8,257 nucleotides of DNA from Akkermansiaceae bacterium. GTDB lineage: Bacteria; Verrucomicrobiota; Verrucomicrobiia; Verrucomicrobiales; Akkermansiaceae. A model generated the notes under the pieces. It saw nothing but the letters and a program-made list of their open reading frames with translations, was not told the DNA's origin and did no database searches. Numbering within the stretch: position 1 is the stretch's first letter; each line of letters opens with the position of its first letter. Of the stretch, positions 1-6,478 are shown one piece after another. The position numbers and the translations under genes were made by a program. The stretch is from NCBI GenBank assembly GCA_028293225.1, contig JAQGPE010000204.1, positions 1 to 8,257 of the forward strand, written 5' to 3'.

Positions 1-254
1 CGCTCCAGGCCTTCCAGGCGGGCGATGCGCTCTTCGCTGATCGGGTTGATGTAGCGGGCCATGACGATCTCGACCAGGCCTTCACGGCTGCCGAAATGAT
101 AGTTCACGGCGGCGACATTGGCTCCGGCGCGGTTGGTGATGTCCCGCACGGAAACTTTCTCGAATCCGTCATCGGCGAACAGGTGCTCGGCGGCCTCGAT
201 CAGGCGCTGCTTGGTCGCCACTTTCGATTCACTTGGAATGGTTGCGGTGTTCAT
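1..254 (-). CDS. TetR-family transcriptional regulator, N-terminal part (cut by window edge)
   Basis: Reading the minus strand from the ATG at 254-252 gives 84 codons open to the window edge. The product starts MNTATIPSESKVATKQRLIE. Residues 15-61 form a standard TetR DNA-binding domain: helix 1 with the AAEHLFADDGFEKVSVRDI block, a helix-turn-helix at about 35-54, and the signature AVNYHFGSREGL at 49-60, where Tyr-His-Phe at the end of the recognition helix is typical. TetR proteins are dimeric repressors that bind palindromic operators and release on ligand binding; the ligand domain lies outside the window, so no ligand can be suggested. The gene is divergent from ndh, and the 155 bp between the starts holds two dyads, so autoregulation plus control of ndh is the natural inference. 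No Shine-Dalgarno is seen close to the start. Confidence 0.92.
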   Translation of the reverse strand, partial: MNTATIPSESKVATKQRLIEAAEHLFADDGFEKVSVRDITNRAGANVAAVNYHFGSREGLVEIVMARYINPISEERIARLEGLE

Positions 255-263
255 GGGTATAAT
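233..263 (+). promoter_or_regulatory. Possible ndh promoter (TTGGAA, 19 bp, TATAAT)
   Basis: A perfect -10 hexamer TATAAT sits at 258-263 on the plus strand, preceded after a long 19-bp spacer by TTGGAA (233-238), a 4/6 match to TTGACA. Transcription would start around 270, in the left arm of the 270-309 inverted repeat, giving an approximately 140-base ndh leader containing the 22-bp palindrome. The long spacer makes the assignment tentative. Confidence 0.25.
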
Positions 264-288
264 CTGGTCCCCTATTTTTTGGTGTCAA
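259..288 (-). promoter_or_regulatory. Possible tetR promoter (TTGACA, 18 bp, GATTAT)
   Basis: On the minus strand a perfect TTGACA (288-283) is followed after 18 bp by GATTAT (264-259), a 4/6 match to the -10 consensus. Transcription would begin at or very near the tetR ATG, implying a leaderless or very short-leader mRNA. A second TTGACA on the same strand at 337-332 has only a poor -10 (TAAATG after 15 bp). Either could be used, so this is a weak call. Confidence 0.25.
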
Positions 289-309
289 ACGTTTGCTTTA
301 AAAATAGGG
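270..309. promoter_or_regulatory. Inverted repeat with nested 10-bp palindrome, candidate operator
   Basis: CCCTATTTTT at 270-279 is matched by its exact reverse complement AAAAATAGGG at 300-309. Between them, slightly off centre, lies a second perfect palindrome, CAAACGTTTG, at 286-295. The structure starts 16 bp upstream of the tetR start and overlaps promoter-like hexamers on both strands. It is suited to be a regulator binding site blocking both divergent promoters; the regulator assignment to the adjacent TetR gene is inference. Confidence 0.5.
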
Positions 310-347
310 TCATTTAGTTCAACTTCCTACCTGTCAAAAAGTTGCGC

Positions 348-369
348 GCTTGTGAAAATTTTCACAAGC
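348..369. promoter_or_regulatory. Perfect 22-bp palindrome, candidate TetR-type operator
   Basis: Bases 348-358 (GCTTGTGAAAA) and 359-369 (TTTTCACAAGC) are exact reverse complements with no spacer. The site is AT-centred, lies 40 bp upstream of the ndh ATG, and has the size and symmetry of operators bound by TetR dimers. No T tract follows and the stem would have no loop, so a terminator is unlikely. It is the best candidate in the window for the binding site of the divergently encoded TetR protein, which remains an inference. Confidence 0.65.
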
Positions 370-409
370 TGCGTTTGCCCGTCGCCCTGTGATCTGCGAT
401 GCTTCCAGC

Positions 410-1729
410 ATGGCAGCTGAGAATTTCCGCGTGCGCAGGGTTTTAATCATTGGCGGAGGTTTTGCAGGATTGGAATGTTCTCAACGTCTCTCCAATGACC
501 CAAGGTTTAGTGTGACCCTCGTCGATAAGGCGAATCACCACGTTTTTCAGCCTTTATTGTATCAAGTGGCCACCGCGTCGCTGGCGGCGCCGGACATCGC
601 GCGGTCGATCCGGCAGATTCTGGCGGACTCCTCCAACGTGACGGTGTTCATGGACGAAGTTACCGCGATCGACGTCGCGGGCAAGGCCGCGACCGGTAAA
701 TCCGGGCGGCGCTACGAATACGACTACCTGGTGGTCGCCGCTGGCGCGCGGACCTCTTTCTTTGGCCGAAGCGAGTGGGAGCAGCACACCATGGGGCTGA
801 AAACCCTGATGGATGCGCAGAACATCCGCCGCACGGTGCTGGCAAACCTGGAATGGGCCGAACTGACCGACGACGAGGACGAGCGGCGCAAGCTCATGAC
901 GGTGGCGATCGTCGGCGGCGGGCCGACCGGCGTCGAACTGGCCGGGGCGTTCTCCGACCTGGTGCACCGCTCGCTGCGGACGAATTTCCGCCGGATCGAC
1001 ACCGCCAGGCTGCGGGTCGTGCTGGTGGAGGGCTCCAACCGGATCCTGGAAACTTTTGACACCGACCAGAGCGAATACGGGCTCCGGCGGCTGACCGAAC
1101 TGGGCGTGGAAGTGGCGCTCAACACCCGGGTGGACGACGTCCGGGCCGGGGCGCTGCATTTCGCCGACGGCACGGTGCTGGAGGCTGCCGCGATCATCTG
1201 GGCGGCGGGGGTGGAGGCTCAGCCGATCACGACGCTGCTGGGCGTGCCGCTGGCCGACCGCGGCGGACGGATCGCGCCGCTGGCCGACCTTTCCGTTCCG
1301 GGGCACCCGGAGATCTTCGTGGCGGGCGACCTGGTGCGCATGAAGGACGTCGACGACAAGCCGGTGCCCGGCGTGGCTCCAGCGGCGACGCAAATGGGCA
1401 AGCACATCGCCAAGGTGCTGAAGGAGGAAGTCCGGCTGGAAGGCACCAAGTTCGCGGAGCGGAAGCTCGATCTGCGACCGCGGTTCCGCTACCTGGACAA
1501 GGGCGTGATGGCGATCATCGGCAAGAACCACGCGATCGTGAAGGCCGGGAACTACAAGCTGCACGGCTTCATCGCCTGGCTGGCGTGGCTGTTCATCCAC
1601 ATCGCCTTCCTGATCGGCTTCCGCAACCGGCTGGCGGTGCTGCTGGGCTGGGCGTCGTCCTACATCAGCAATGAGCCGGAGGCCCGGATCATTGCGAATC
1701 CGCCGGGCACCAAGGACCCTGCGAATTGA
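410..1729 (+). CDS. ndh: Type II NADH:quinone oxidoreductase (NDH-2)
   Basis: A 439-residue single-subunit FAD enzyme that passes electrons from NADH to membrane quinone without pumping protons; it acts on the cytoplasmic face of the inner membrane. Two dinucleotide-binding motifs are present: GGGFAG at 15-20 for FAD and GGGPTG at about 169-174 for NADH. The second FAD contact, FVAGDL, is at about 303-308, followed by PGVAPAATQMG, the family's quinone-site segment. The amphipathic C-terminal membrane anchor (GFIAWLAWLFIHIAFLIGFR and following residues, about 385-420) is the characteristic NDH-2 tail. E. coli Ndh has 434 residues, so this is full length. I chose ATG 410 because it places the FAD motif about 14 residues in; an in-frame GTG at 389 would add seven residues. 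Neither start has a Shine-Dalgarno. The gene is divergent from tetR. Confidence 0.95.
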   Translation: MAAENFRVRRVLIIGGGFAGLECSQRLSNDPRFSVTLVDKANHHVFQPLLYQVATASLAAPDIARSIRQILADSSNVTVFMDEVTAIDVAGKAATGKSGRRYEYDYLVVAAGARTSFFGRSEWEQHTMGLKTLMDAQNIRRTVLANLEWAELTDDEDERRKLMTVAIVGGGPTGVELAGAFSDLVHRSLRTNFRRIDTARLRVVLVEGSNRILETFDTDQSEYGLRRLTELGVEVALNTRVDDVRAGALHFADGTVLEAAAIIWAAGVEAQPITTLLGVPLADRGGRIAPLADLSVPGHPEIFVAGDLVRMKDVDDKPVPGVAPAATQMGKHIAKVLKEEVRLEGTKFAERKLDLRPRFRYLDKGVMAIIGKNHAIVKAGNYKLHGFIAWLAWLFIHIAFLIGFRNRLAVLLGWASSYISNEPEARIIANPPGTKDPAN

Positions 1730-1762
1730 AACGCCGCGGCATTTTCACGAACGAAACGGGCG

Positions 1763-1787
1763 GGCTGCATCGTTATCCGATGCAGCC
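1763..1787 (+). terminator. Hairpin between ndh and next gene (terminator-like, weak U tract)
   Basis: GGCTGCATC (1763-1771) pairs perfectly with GATGCAGCC (1779-1787) around a 7-base loop. It lies 33 bases after the ndh stop, but only TTCTCC follows, not a T run, and the next ATG is at 1794, six bases past the stem. It could end ndh transcription poorly, or act as a structure at the translation start of the following gene. Confidence 0.45.
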
Positions 1788-1793
1788 TTCTCC

Positions 1794-3077
1794 ATGACTT
1801 CCAAGAATCTCACCGTCACTGCCGCCGCCGTCGTCGCTCTTTCCGCCGGGGCTTTCATGGCCGGGCGGATGTCCGCCAGCGGCGACAAGCACGACAGCAC
1901 GGCCGATGGAACTTCCGCCGCGATGCCGGCGCGAGCTTCCTCGCGGAGCGGCGGGAATGGCGGCAGCGATGCGGTCTCGCCACGCGACAGCGCGGCGAAG
2001 GCGGCGCGCGAGCGCATGAAGCACGAGACGGCGCTGGCCGGCATGCAGCGCATCAACCTGATCAACGATCCGGTCGAGCGCGCCCAGGCCTGGCTGGATT
2101 TCGTCCACTCGCTGGACCCGGCCGAGTTCCAGTCAGCGGTCGCTTCTTTCCGCGATGAGGGCTTCACCCGCGACCACATGGGCGAATACTCCATTCTGCT
2201 GTCGGCCTGGGCGAAAACCGATCCGCTGTCGGCGCTGGACTACGCGCAGGCCAACACCGGCAATCCTTTCGCGCGGAACACCATTCTCAGCACCTGGGCC
2301 GCGGACGATCCGGACGGTGCGATCAACTGGGCCAAGCAGCACCACGAGGGCGACGGCGCCAATCCGTGGATGATCGGGGTGATCAAGGGCATCGCCTCCA
2401 CCGACCCGACCCGCGCTTCGCAACTGCTCAACGAAATGCCCTACTCCGCCGAGCGCGGCGAGGCACTGGGCAGCCTGGTGCCCTACATGCTGACGCAGGG
2501 TGGCGACGCTGCCAAGGCCTGGGCGGCCACGATCAAGGACGACCGCCTGCGCGCCGGGGCGATCGGCCAGATCGCCGACAGCCTGGCCCGCCAGGACCCC
2601 GCCGCGACGGCCGCTTGGCTGGCGACCAACCGCAGCGATGCGGCCAACCAGGCGATGGACAACGTGCTGTCGACTTGGGTGGAAAAGGACAAGACCGCGG
2701 CCACCGCTTACTACGAAAGCATGCCTGCCGGCGATGCGCGGACCAATGCGCTGCGCGGGATCGCCAACACGCTGGCCCAGCAGGATCCGAAAGCGGCCGG
2801 CGAGTATCTCGACAGTCACAGCGCCGACGCGAACGACCGGACCTACCAGCAGTTCGTGTGGAATTCCTTCCAGGGCTCGCCGGAAACGGCGGTGCAGTAC
2901 ATCGCGAAGATCGGTGACGAAGGCAACCGCAACGGCACCTATGACCGGGTGCTGCGCGGCTGGCTGCGGAACGATTTCGACGCCGCCTCCAGCTACATTT
3001 CCACGGCGACCCTGCCGCAGGATGTGAAGGCGCGGATGACGAAGCAGATCCAGGACATGCAGCAGCGGAGACAGTGA
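1794..3077 (+). CDS. Exported or membrane-anchored helical-repeat (alpha-solenoid) protein, function unknown
   Basis: A 427-residue protein of unrecognised function. Residues 1-28 (MTSKNLTVTAAAVVALSAGA then FMAGRMSA) form a signal peptide or single membrane anchor; 29-70 are a Ser/Gly/Ala-rich linker. From about 80 to the end the protein is a regular helical repeat. The element [W/L]-x-x-x-D-[P] followed by A-x-x-[W/Y] recurs with the aromatic or aliphatic residue at about 139, 168, 200, 233, 264, 295, 327, 359 and 390, a 31-32-residue period. Examples are AWAKTDPLSALDYA, TWAADDPDGAINWA, SLARQDPAATAAWL and TLAQQDPKAAGEYL. This is TPR/SEL1-like in scale but has neither consensus. I recall similar uncharacterised proteins in Verrucomicrobia. 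I placed the start at ATG 1794 because upstream in-frame codons back to 1671 overlap ndh and read as Arg-rich noise before the hydrophobic segment. The likely role is as a protein-interaction scaffold outside the cytoplasm. Confidence 0.85.
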   Translation: MTSKNLTVTAAAVVALSAGAFMAGRMSASGDKHDSTADGTSAAMPARASSRSGGNGGSDAVSPRDSAAKAARERMKHETALAGMQRINLINDPVERAQAWLDFVHSLDPAEFQSAVASFRDEGFTRDHMGEYSILLSAWAKTDPLSALDYAQANTGNPFARNTILSTWAADDPDGAINWAKQHHEGDGANPWMIGVIKGIASTDPTRASQLLNEMPYSAERGEALGSLVPYMLTQGGDAAKAWAATIKDDRLRAGAIGQIADSLARQDPAATAAWLATNRSDAANQAMDNVLSTWVEKDKTAATAYYESMPAGDARTNALRGIANTLAQQDPKAAGEYLDSHSADANDRTYQQFVWNSFQGSPETAVQYIAKIGDEGNRNGTYDRVLRGWLRNDFDAASSYISTATLPQDVKARMTKQIQDMQQRRQ

Positions 3078-3096
3078 GAGGGGGAAGAGGTTGAAG

Positions 3097-3120
3097 CGCA
3101 AAGACGCCAAGGTCGCCAAG
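3097..3120 (+). repeat. Short CGCMAAG repeat block
   Basis: Three near-copies of a 7-mer, CGCAAAG (3097-3103), CGCCAAG (3105-3111) and CGCCAAG (3114-3120), separated by one and two bases, lie 20 bases after the stop of the helical-repeat gene. Blocks of this type are, from memory, common in intergenic regions of many environmental bacteria. I see no coding role here. Confidence 0.55.
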
Positions 3121-3156
3121 TTTTGAGCACAAGGCGATCAACGGCTGCTCCTTGAG

Positions 3157-3316
3157 CTTCGGGCCAAGGGATCACAGATTGTCGGATTTCCGGATTTACG
3201 GATGGGATGAAAAGAGAGGTGGGACGGAGCCATGGATGTGGCACGACCGCCTCTATCATCTCCTTCTAAATCCGATCATCCGTAAATCCGACAATCTGTG
3301 ATCCTCCGGCCCGAAG
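3157..3316. repeat. Long inverted repeat, MITE- or REP-like palindromic element
   Basis: The left arm at 3157-3189 and right arm at 3284-3316 match as reverse complements over 30 of 33 positions: CTTCGGGCC outer blocks, a 3-base mismatch, then a 21-bp exact block (3169-3189 against 3284-3304). Pairing continues inward to about 3204/3277 if an 8-bp local duplication in the left arm (GGATTTCC next to GGATTT) is looped out. The spacer of roughly 70 bases also has partial complementarity (GAGAGGTGG with CCGCCTCTA), so the entire 160 bp could fold into one long hairpin. No ORF with protein-like sequence lies inside, and no flanking target duplication is obvious. It is probably a non-autonomous mobile or dispersed palindromic element; a transcript-end structure is the alternative. 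Confidence 0.75.
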
Positions 3317-3373
3317 TGATCTGATTGCGGACACCCCCGGGCTCACCCTTTTGTCCTTTGGGCTTTCCGCGCG

Positions 3374-4546
3374 GTGGGATCGCCACTAACAGACAGCGTG
3401 CGTCACGTCGCCGCGATCATCGAAACCTCGACCCAGTACGGGCGCAATCTCATCCGTGGGATCGCGCGCTACGGGCGGCTGCACGACTGGCAACTGCACT
3501 TCGAGTACCGCGGCAAAACGGCGGCCGAGCCGGATTGGCTGGAGGATTTCAAGGGCGACGGGGTGATCACCACCAGCCCCGACCAAAGCCATTCGCGGGC
3601 GCTGCGCAAGAAGGGCATTCCGGTGATCGACCTCCTCAGCACGCTGAGTGAAGGACGCGGCGAGCACGCCTTCATCGACAGCGACCACCGGGCGGTGGGA
3701 CGGATGGCGGCGGCTCACTTCATGGAGAAGGGACATCGCAATTTCGCATTCCTCGGCTACAGCGACCACCCGGTTTCGCGGGAGCGGGAGATCGGGTTCA
3801 GCGAGGCGCTGGCGCAGCGCGGCTTCGTCCCGCTGTGCCACCACACGCCGGAGCGAAAGGCGCGGACCTTCGAAAATCTCCAGGGCGGCGACGGGCAGTT
3901 CATCGCCTCGCTGCCGAAGCCATGCGGGCTTTTCTGCTGCTGGGATGAGGTGGCCTTCCGGGCCGTGCACACGGCGGTGGAACAGGGCGTGGCGATGCCG
4001 GAGGAACTGGCGATCGTGGGCGTCGACAACGATCCGGTGTTCGTCAGCACCGCGCGGATCCCGCTTTCGAGCATCGACCCGGACATCATCCGGATGGGTT
4101 TTCTCACCGCCTCCTGGCTGGGTGAAATGATGGAGGGCAGGAAGATTGAAGCCATTGAACTGGATCGTCTTGTGCCGCCGAAGGGACTGGTGGTGCGGCA
4201 GTCGAGCGCGCTGGAAACGGTGGAGGATCCGCTGGTGCGGCGCTTCCTGGAACTGCTGCGGCAACAGCGCCCGGGCCTGCTGAGCATCGGCGATCTGGCC
4301 AGCGACTGCCACGTGTCCCGGCGCCTGCTCGAACAGCGGGTGAAGGAGGCCACCGGCAAGACCCCGCGGCAACTGCTGAGCCAGACCCTGGTGGACGGCA
4401 TCCAGCGCTTCCTGGCCCAGACCGACTACACGCTGGCGCACATCGCCGATCTGTTAGGCTTCGAGCATGCGGAGCGGCTGAGCCATCTGTTCCGCCGCCA
4501 GACCGGGATGACGCCGGGGGAATACCGGCGTTCGACCCTGAAATAG
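3374..4546 (+). CDS. XylR-type transcriptional regulator (LacI-like sensor + AraC DNA-binding domain)
   Basis: A 390-residue cytoplasmic regulator with the same architecture and size as E. coli XylR (392 residues). Residues 9-280 are a periplasmic-binding-protein-like sugar sensor. Landmarks include AIIETSTQYGRNLIRGIARY, FAFLGYSDHPVSREREIGF, the GLFCCWDEVAFRAV segment and LAIVGVDNDPVFVSTARIPL, typical of LacI/XylR sensors. Residues about 285-388 hold the two AraC helix-turn-helices: the first near DCHVSRRLLEQRVKEATGKTP (311 onward), the second near LAHIADLLGFEHAERLSHLF (354 onward). The family activates genes for pentose and related sugar use on ligand binding; the ligand here cannot be read from sequence. 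The start is taken as GTG 3374; an alternative GTG at 3398 would remove eight residues. It is preceded by the long inverted repeat and followed by a gap before the peptidase gene. Confidence 0.93.
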   Translation: MGSPLTDSVRHVAAIIETSTQYGRNLIRGIARYGRLHDWQLHFEYRGKTAAEPDWLEDFKGDGVITTSPDQSHSRALRKKGIPVIDLLSTLSEGRGEHAFIDSDHRAVGRMAAAHFMEKGHRNFAFLGYSDHPVSREREIGFSEALAQRGFVPLCHHTPERKARTFENLQGGDGQFIASLPKPCGLFCCWDEVAFRAVHTAVEQGVAMPEELAIVGVDNDPVFVSTARIPLSSIDPDIIRMGFLTASWLGEMMEGRKIEAIELDRLVPPKGLVVRQSSALETVEDPLVRRFLELLRQQRPGLLSIGDLASDCHVSRRLLEQRVKEATGKTPRQLLSQTLVDGIQRFLAQTDYTLAHIADLLGFEHAERLSHLFRRQTGMTPGEYRRSTLK

Positions 4547-4558
4547 CCGGCGAAAGGG

Positions 4559-4581
4559 CCTGCGCGAAATCGCAAGGCAGG
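4559..4581 (+). terminator. Weak hairpin after the xylR-like gene
   Basis: CCTGC (4559-4563) pairs with GCAGG (4577-4581), and inside it GCG (4564-4566) pairs with CGC (4571-4573) around an AAAT loop, leaving a 3-base bulge. It begins 13 bases after the xylR-like stop. The following TTCCCCTCTT is only mildly T-rich, so termination here would be inefficient. Confidence 0.25.
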
Positions 4582-4690
4582 TTCCCCTCTTCGTAATGCA
4601 TTCCGCCATGGACGGAGCTACGGTCTTCACAACCGGAAACGCCCGGTTCTTCAAATCCCGAAGCACCCGGCGTTCACATCCCTACCCATT

Positions 4691-4762
4691 ATGTCCGTTC
4701 CAAGCGCCATCAGTTTCCCGGTGAATACCGGCACCATTCGTCCCAGCGGCAACGGCCGTTAG
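4691..4762 (+). CDS. Possible 23-residue small ORF or leader peptide
   Basis: ATG at 4691 opens 23 codons to TAG at 4760-4762, reading MSVPSAISFPV followed by NTGTIRPSGNGR. It stands alone in the 329-bp gap between the xylR-like gene and the S10 peptidase, and ends 19 bases before a strong intrinsic terminator. There is no clear ribosome-binding site, no hydrophobic segment and no run of one amino acid. The same frame is open back to the xylR-like stop codon, so chance openness in GC-rich DNA is a real alternative. The remainder of this gap (4582-4690) shows only a small AACCGG/CCGGTT hairpin (4631-4636 with 4643-4648). It may be the 3' part of a small RNA instead of a coding gene. Confidence 0.25.
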   Translation: MSVPSAISFPVNTGTIRPSGNGR

Positions 4763-4781
4763 AGCGACGCCCCTTTTCCTG

Positions 4782-4815
4782 AAGCACCGCCTGTTCCACT
4801 GGCGGTGCTTTTTTT
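4782..4815 (+). terminator. Rho-independent terminator
   Basis: AAGCACCGCC (4782-4791) pairs perfectly with GGCGGTGCTT (4801-4810) around a 9-base loop and runs into an unbroken T tract (4809-4815). It is 60 bp upstream of the S10 peptidase start and over 230 bp after the xylR-like stop, so it ends either the xylR-like transcript or a separate short transcript arising in the gap. As it precedes the peptidase gene it could also act as an attenuator. Confidence 0.9.
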
Positions 4816-4875
4816 ATATCCGGAAAAAGCTGCTTCATCGACAAGCCGGGGCCTGCCGCTACGTTTTGCATTCGT

Positions 4876-6450
4876 ATGCGCCCGTCTTTACTCTTCCTCG
4901 CCCTGCTGACTGGTCTAGCGACCGCTCAGGAGCCAGCCGCGTCAGCGAAAAAACCGGTGGAGGGACAGCCCTCCGAAAAGTCAGAGAAGTCCGATAAATC
5001 CGACAAGTCTGAGAAATCCGACAAGCCGGACAAAGCGGAGAAGCCCGACAAGGATGCTCCCGCGCCGGTCACCAAAGACGGCTCCGTGACCATCGGCGGC
5101 AAGAAGATCGACTACAAGGTCACGACTTCGAAACTGGCGATCGAGAAGGATGACGGCTCGCCGCGCGCCTCGATTTTCAATGTCTCCTACATCCGCCAGA
5201 ATGCCGGCGACGTGAGCAAGCGGCCGGTGCTGTTCGCCTTCAACGGCGGTCCGGGTTCGGCCTCGGTGTGGCTGCACATCGGCACGCTGGGACCGAAGCG
5301 CGTCGACCTGCCGGGCGATGGCACCGCGGCGCCGCAACCGCCGGCCCGGCTGGTGGCGAATGAATCCTCGATCCTGGATGTCGCCGACCTGGTGTTCGTC
5401 GATCCGGTCTCGACCGGCTACAGCCGTGCGGCGAAGGGCGTGAACACCTCCGAGTTCTTCGGCGTGGATGAGGACGCCGAGTATCTGTCCGATTTCATCC
5501 GCCGCTGGATCACCGACAACGGCCGCTGGTCGTCGCCGAAGTTCCTGCTCGGCGAATCCTACGGCGGCATCCGGGTGGCCGGACTCGCCTCGCAGTTGCA
5601 GTCGCGCTTCGGTCTGGCGCTGAACGGCGTGGTGATGCTTTCCTCGGTGGTCGATTTCCGGACCCTGAGTCCTTCGCAGGGCAATGACCTGGCCTATCAG
5701 GTCTATCTGCCGAACTACGCGGCGATCGCCCATTTCCACGGCAAGGTGAAGGGCGACCGCGATGCGCTGGTGAAGGATGCCCAGGACTTCGCCGCCGGTG
5801 AATACACCTCCGCGCTGTTCAAGGGCAGCCGCCTCGATCCGGCCGCGCGGCAGAAGGTGGCGGAGAAGCTTTCCGCGCTGACTTCGCTGCCGGTGGAGCT
5901 GATCCTGCAGTGCGACCTGCGGATCGATCCATCGCGTTTCCGCGGCGAGCTGCTGCGCAAGGAAGGCAAGGTGCTCGGCCGCTTCGACGCGCGGGTGGCC
6001 TGGCCGACGACCGATCCGTCGCGCGCGACACCGGAATACGATCCATCCTTTTCGCTGACCCAGGGCGCCTACTCGACGGCGATGCTGGATTACCTGGCCA
6101 AGGACCTCGGCTGGAAGGAAGAGGCGCCGTATGAAATCCTGACCGGCAAGGTCCAGCCGTGGCGCTGGGGATCCGGCAACAGCTACGCCAACCAGTCCGA
6201 GCGGCTGGCGGGGGCGATGCGCGACAATCCCTACCTGCACGTGCTGGTGATGGGCGGCTACGCCGACCTGGCCTGCCCGCCGGACGCGATCGCCTACACC
6301 TTCGCCCACCTCGACCTGCCGGACGTGACCCGCAAGAACATCACCTACACCAGCTACGAGGCCGGTCATATGTTCTACCTGAATCCGCCGGACCTGCTGA
6401 AGGAGCGGAAGGATCTGGTCGATTTCATCAACGCGGCCCTGCCTAACTGA
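4876..6450 (+). CDS. Exported S10-family serine carboxypeptidase
   Basis: A 524-residue precursor of an alpha/beta-hydrolase peptidase that removes C-terminal residues from peptides, acting outside the cytoplasm. Residues 1-17 (MRPSLLFLALLTGLATA) are a signal peptide, probably cleaved before QEP. Residues 33-59 form a charged tripeptide-repeat linker. The catalytic domain follows: NGGPGS at 123-128 (oxyanion and substrate-carboxylate segment), GESYGG with nucleophile Ser228, Asp464 in GGYADLACPP, and His498 in EAGHMFYL. All three triad residues and the family's FNGGPGSAS and GPKRVDLP surroundings are intact. ATG 4876 is chosen because the signal peptide begins immediately there; no Shine-Dalgarno precedes it. 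The gene is bracketed by terminators on both sides, so it is likely monocistronic. No lipobox is present. Substrate is unknown. Confidence 0.94.
   Translation: MRPSLLFLALLTGLATAQEPAASAKKPVEGQPSEKSEKSDKSDKSEKSDKPDKAEKPDKDAPAPVTKDGSVTIGGKKIDYKVTTSKLAIEKDDGSPRASIFNVSYIRQNAGDVSKRPVLFAFNGGPGSASVWLHIGTLGPKRVDLPGDGTAAPQPPARLVANESSILDVADLVFVDPVSTGYSRAAKGVNTSEFFGVDEDAEYLSDFIRRWITDNGRWSSPKFLLGESYGGIRVAGLASQLQSRFGLALNGVVMLSSVVDFRTLSPSQGNDLAYQVYLPNYAAIAHFHGKVKGDRDALVKDAQDFAAGEYTSALFKGSRLDPAARQKVAEKLSALTSLPVELILQCDLRIDPSRFRGELLRKEGKVLGRFDARVAWPTTDPSRATPEYDPSFSLTQGAYSTAMLDYLAKDLGWKEEAPYEILTGKVQPWRWGSGNSYANQSERLAGAMRDNPYLHVLVMGGYADLACPPDAIAYTFAHLDLPDVTRKNITYTSYEAGHMFYLNPPDLLKERKDLVDFINAALPN
4972..5052 (+). 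repeat. Nine tandem 9-bp units encoding [S/P/A]-[E/D]-Lys linker
   Basis: Nine consecutive 9-base units encode SEK, SEK, SDK, SDK, SEK, SDK, PDK, AEK and PDK (residues 33-59 of the S10 peptidase), between the signal peptide and the catalytic domain. Units differ at third positions (AAG/AAA, GAT/GAC), so the array is old or selected at protein level, though the 9-bp period allows slippage changes in copy number. It probably forms a flexible, highly charged tether. Confidence 0.85.
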
Positions 6451-6478
6451 GGCGGCCCGATAGAGCATCTTTGATCTG

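Noticed and set aside
96..420. Plus-strand ORFs across the tetR start and intergenic region
   Set aside because: They are antisense to the TetR helix-turn-helix and run through the operator region without protein-like sequence.
554..1600. Long minus-strand ORF (348 codons) opposite ndh
   Set aside because: It lies wholly antisense to a clear NDH-2 gene, is rich in His, Arg, Gln and Pro as expected of a GC-rich shadow frame, and shows no domain.
2133..3119. 328-codon minus-strand ORF opposite the solenoid gene
   Set aside because: It starts inside the CGCMAAG repeat block and has no recognisable domain, while the plus strand carries a regular repeat protein.
3157..3316. CRISPR array or tRNA gene in the non-coding gap
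   Set aside because: The repeat is a single inverted pair with no regularly spaced direct repeats, and no cloverleaf or tRNA landmarks are seen.
3374..6450. xylR-like gene and S10 peptidase as one operon
   Set aside because: A 329-bp gap with a perfect intrinsic terminator separates them.
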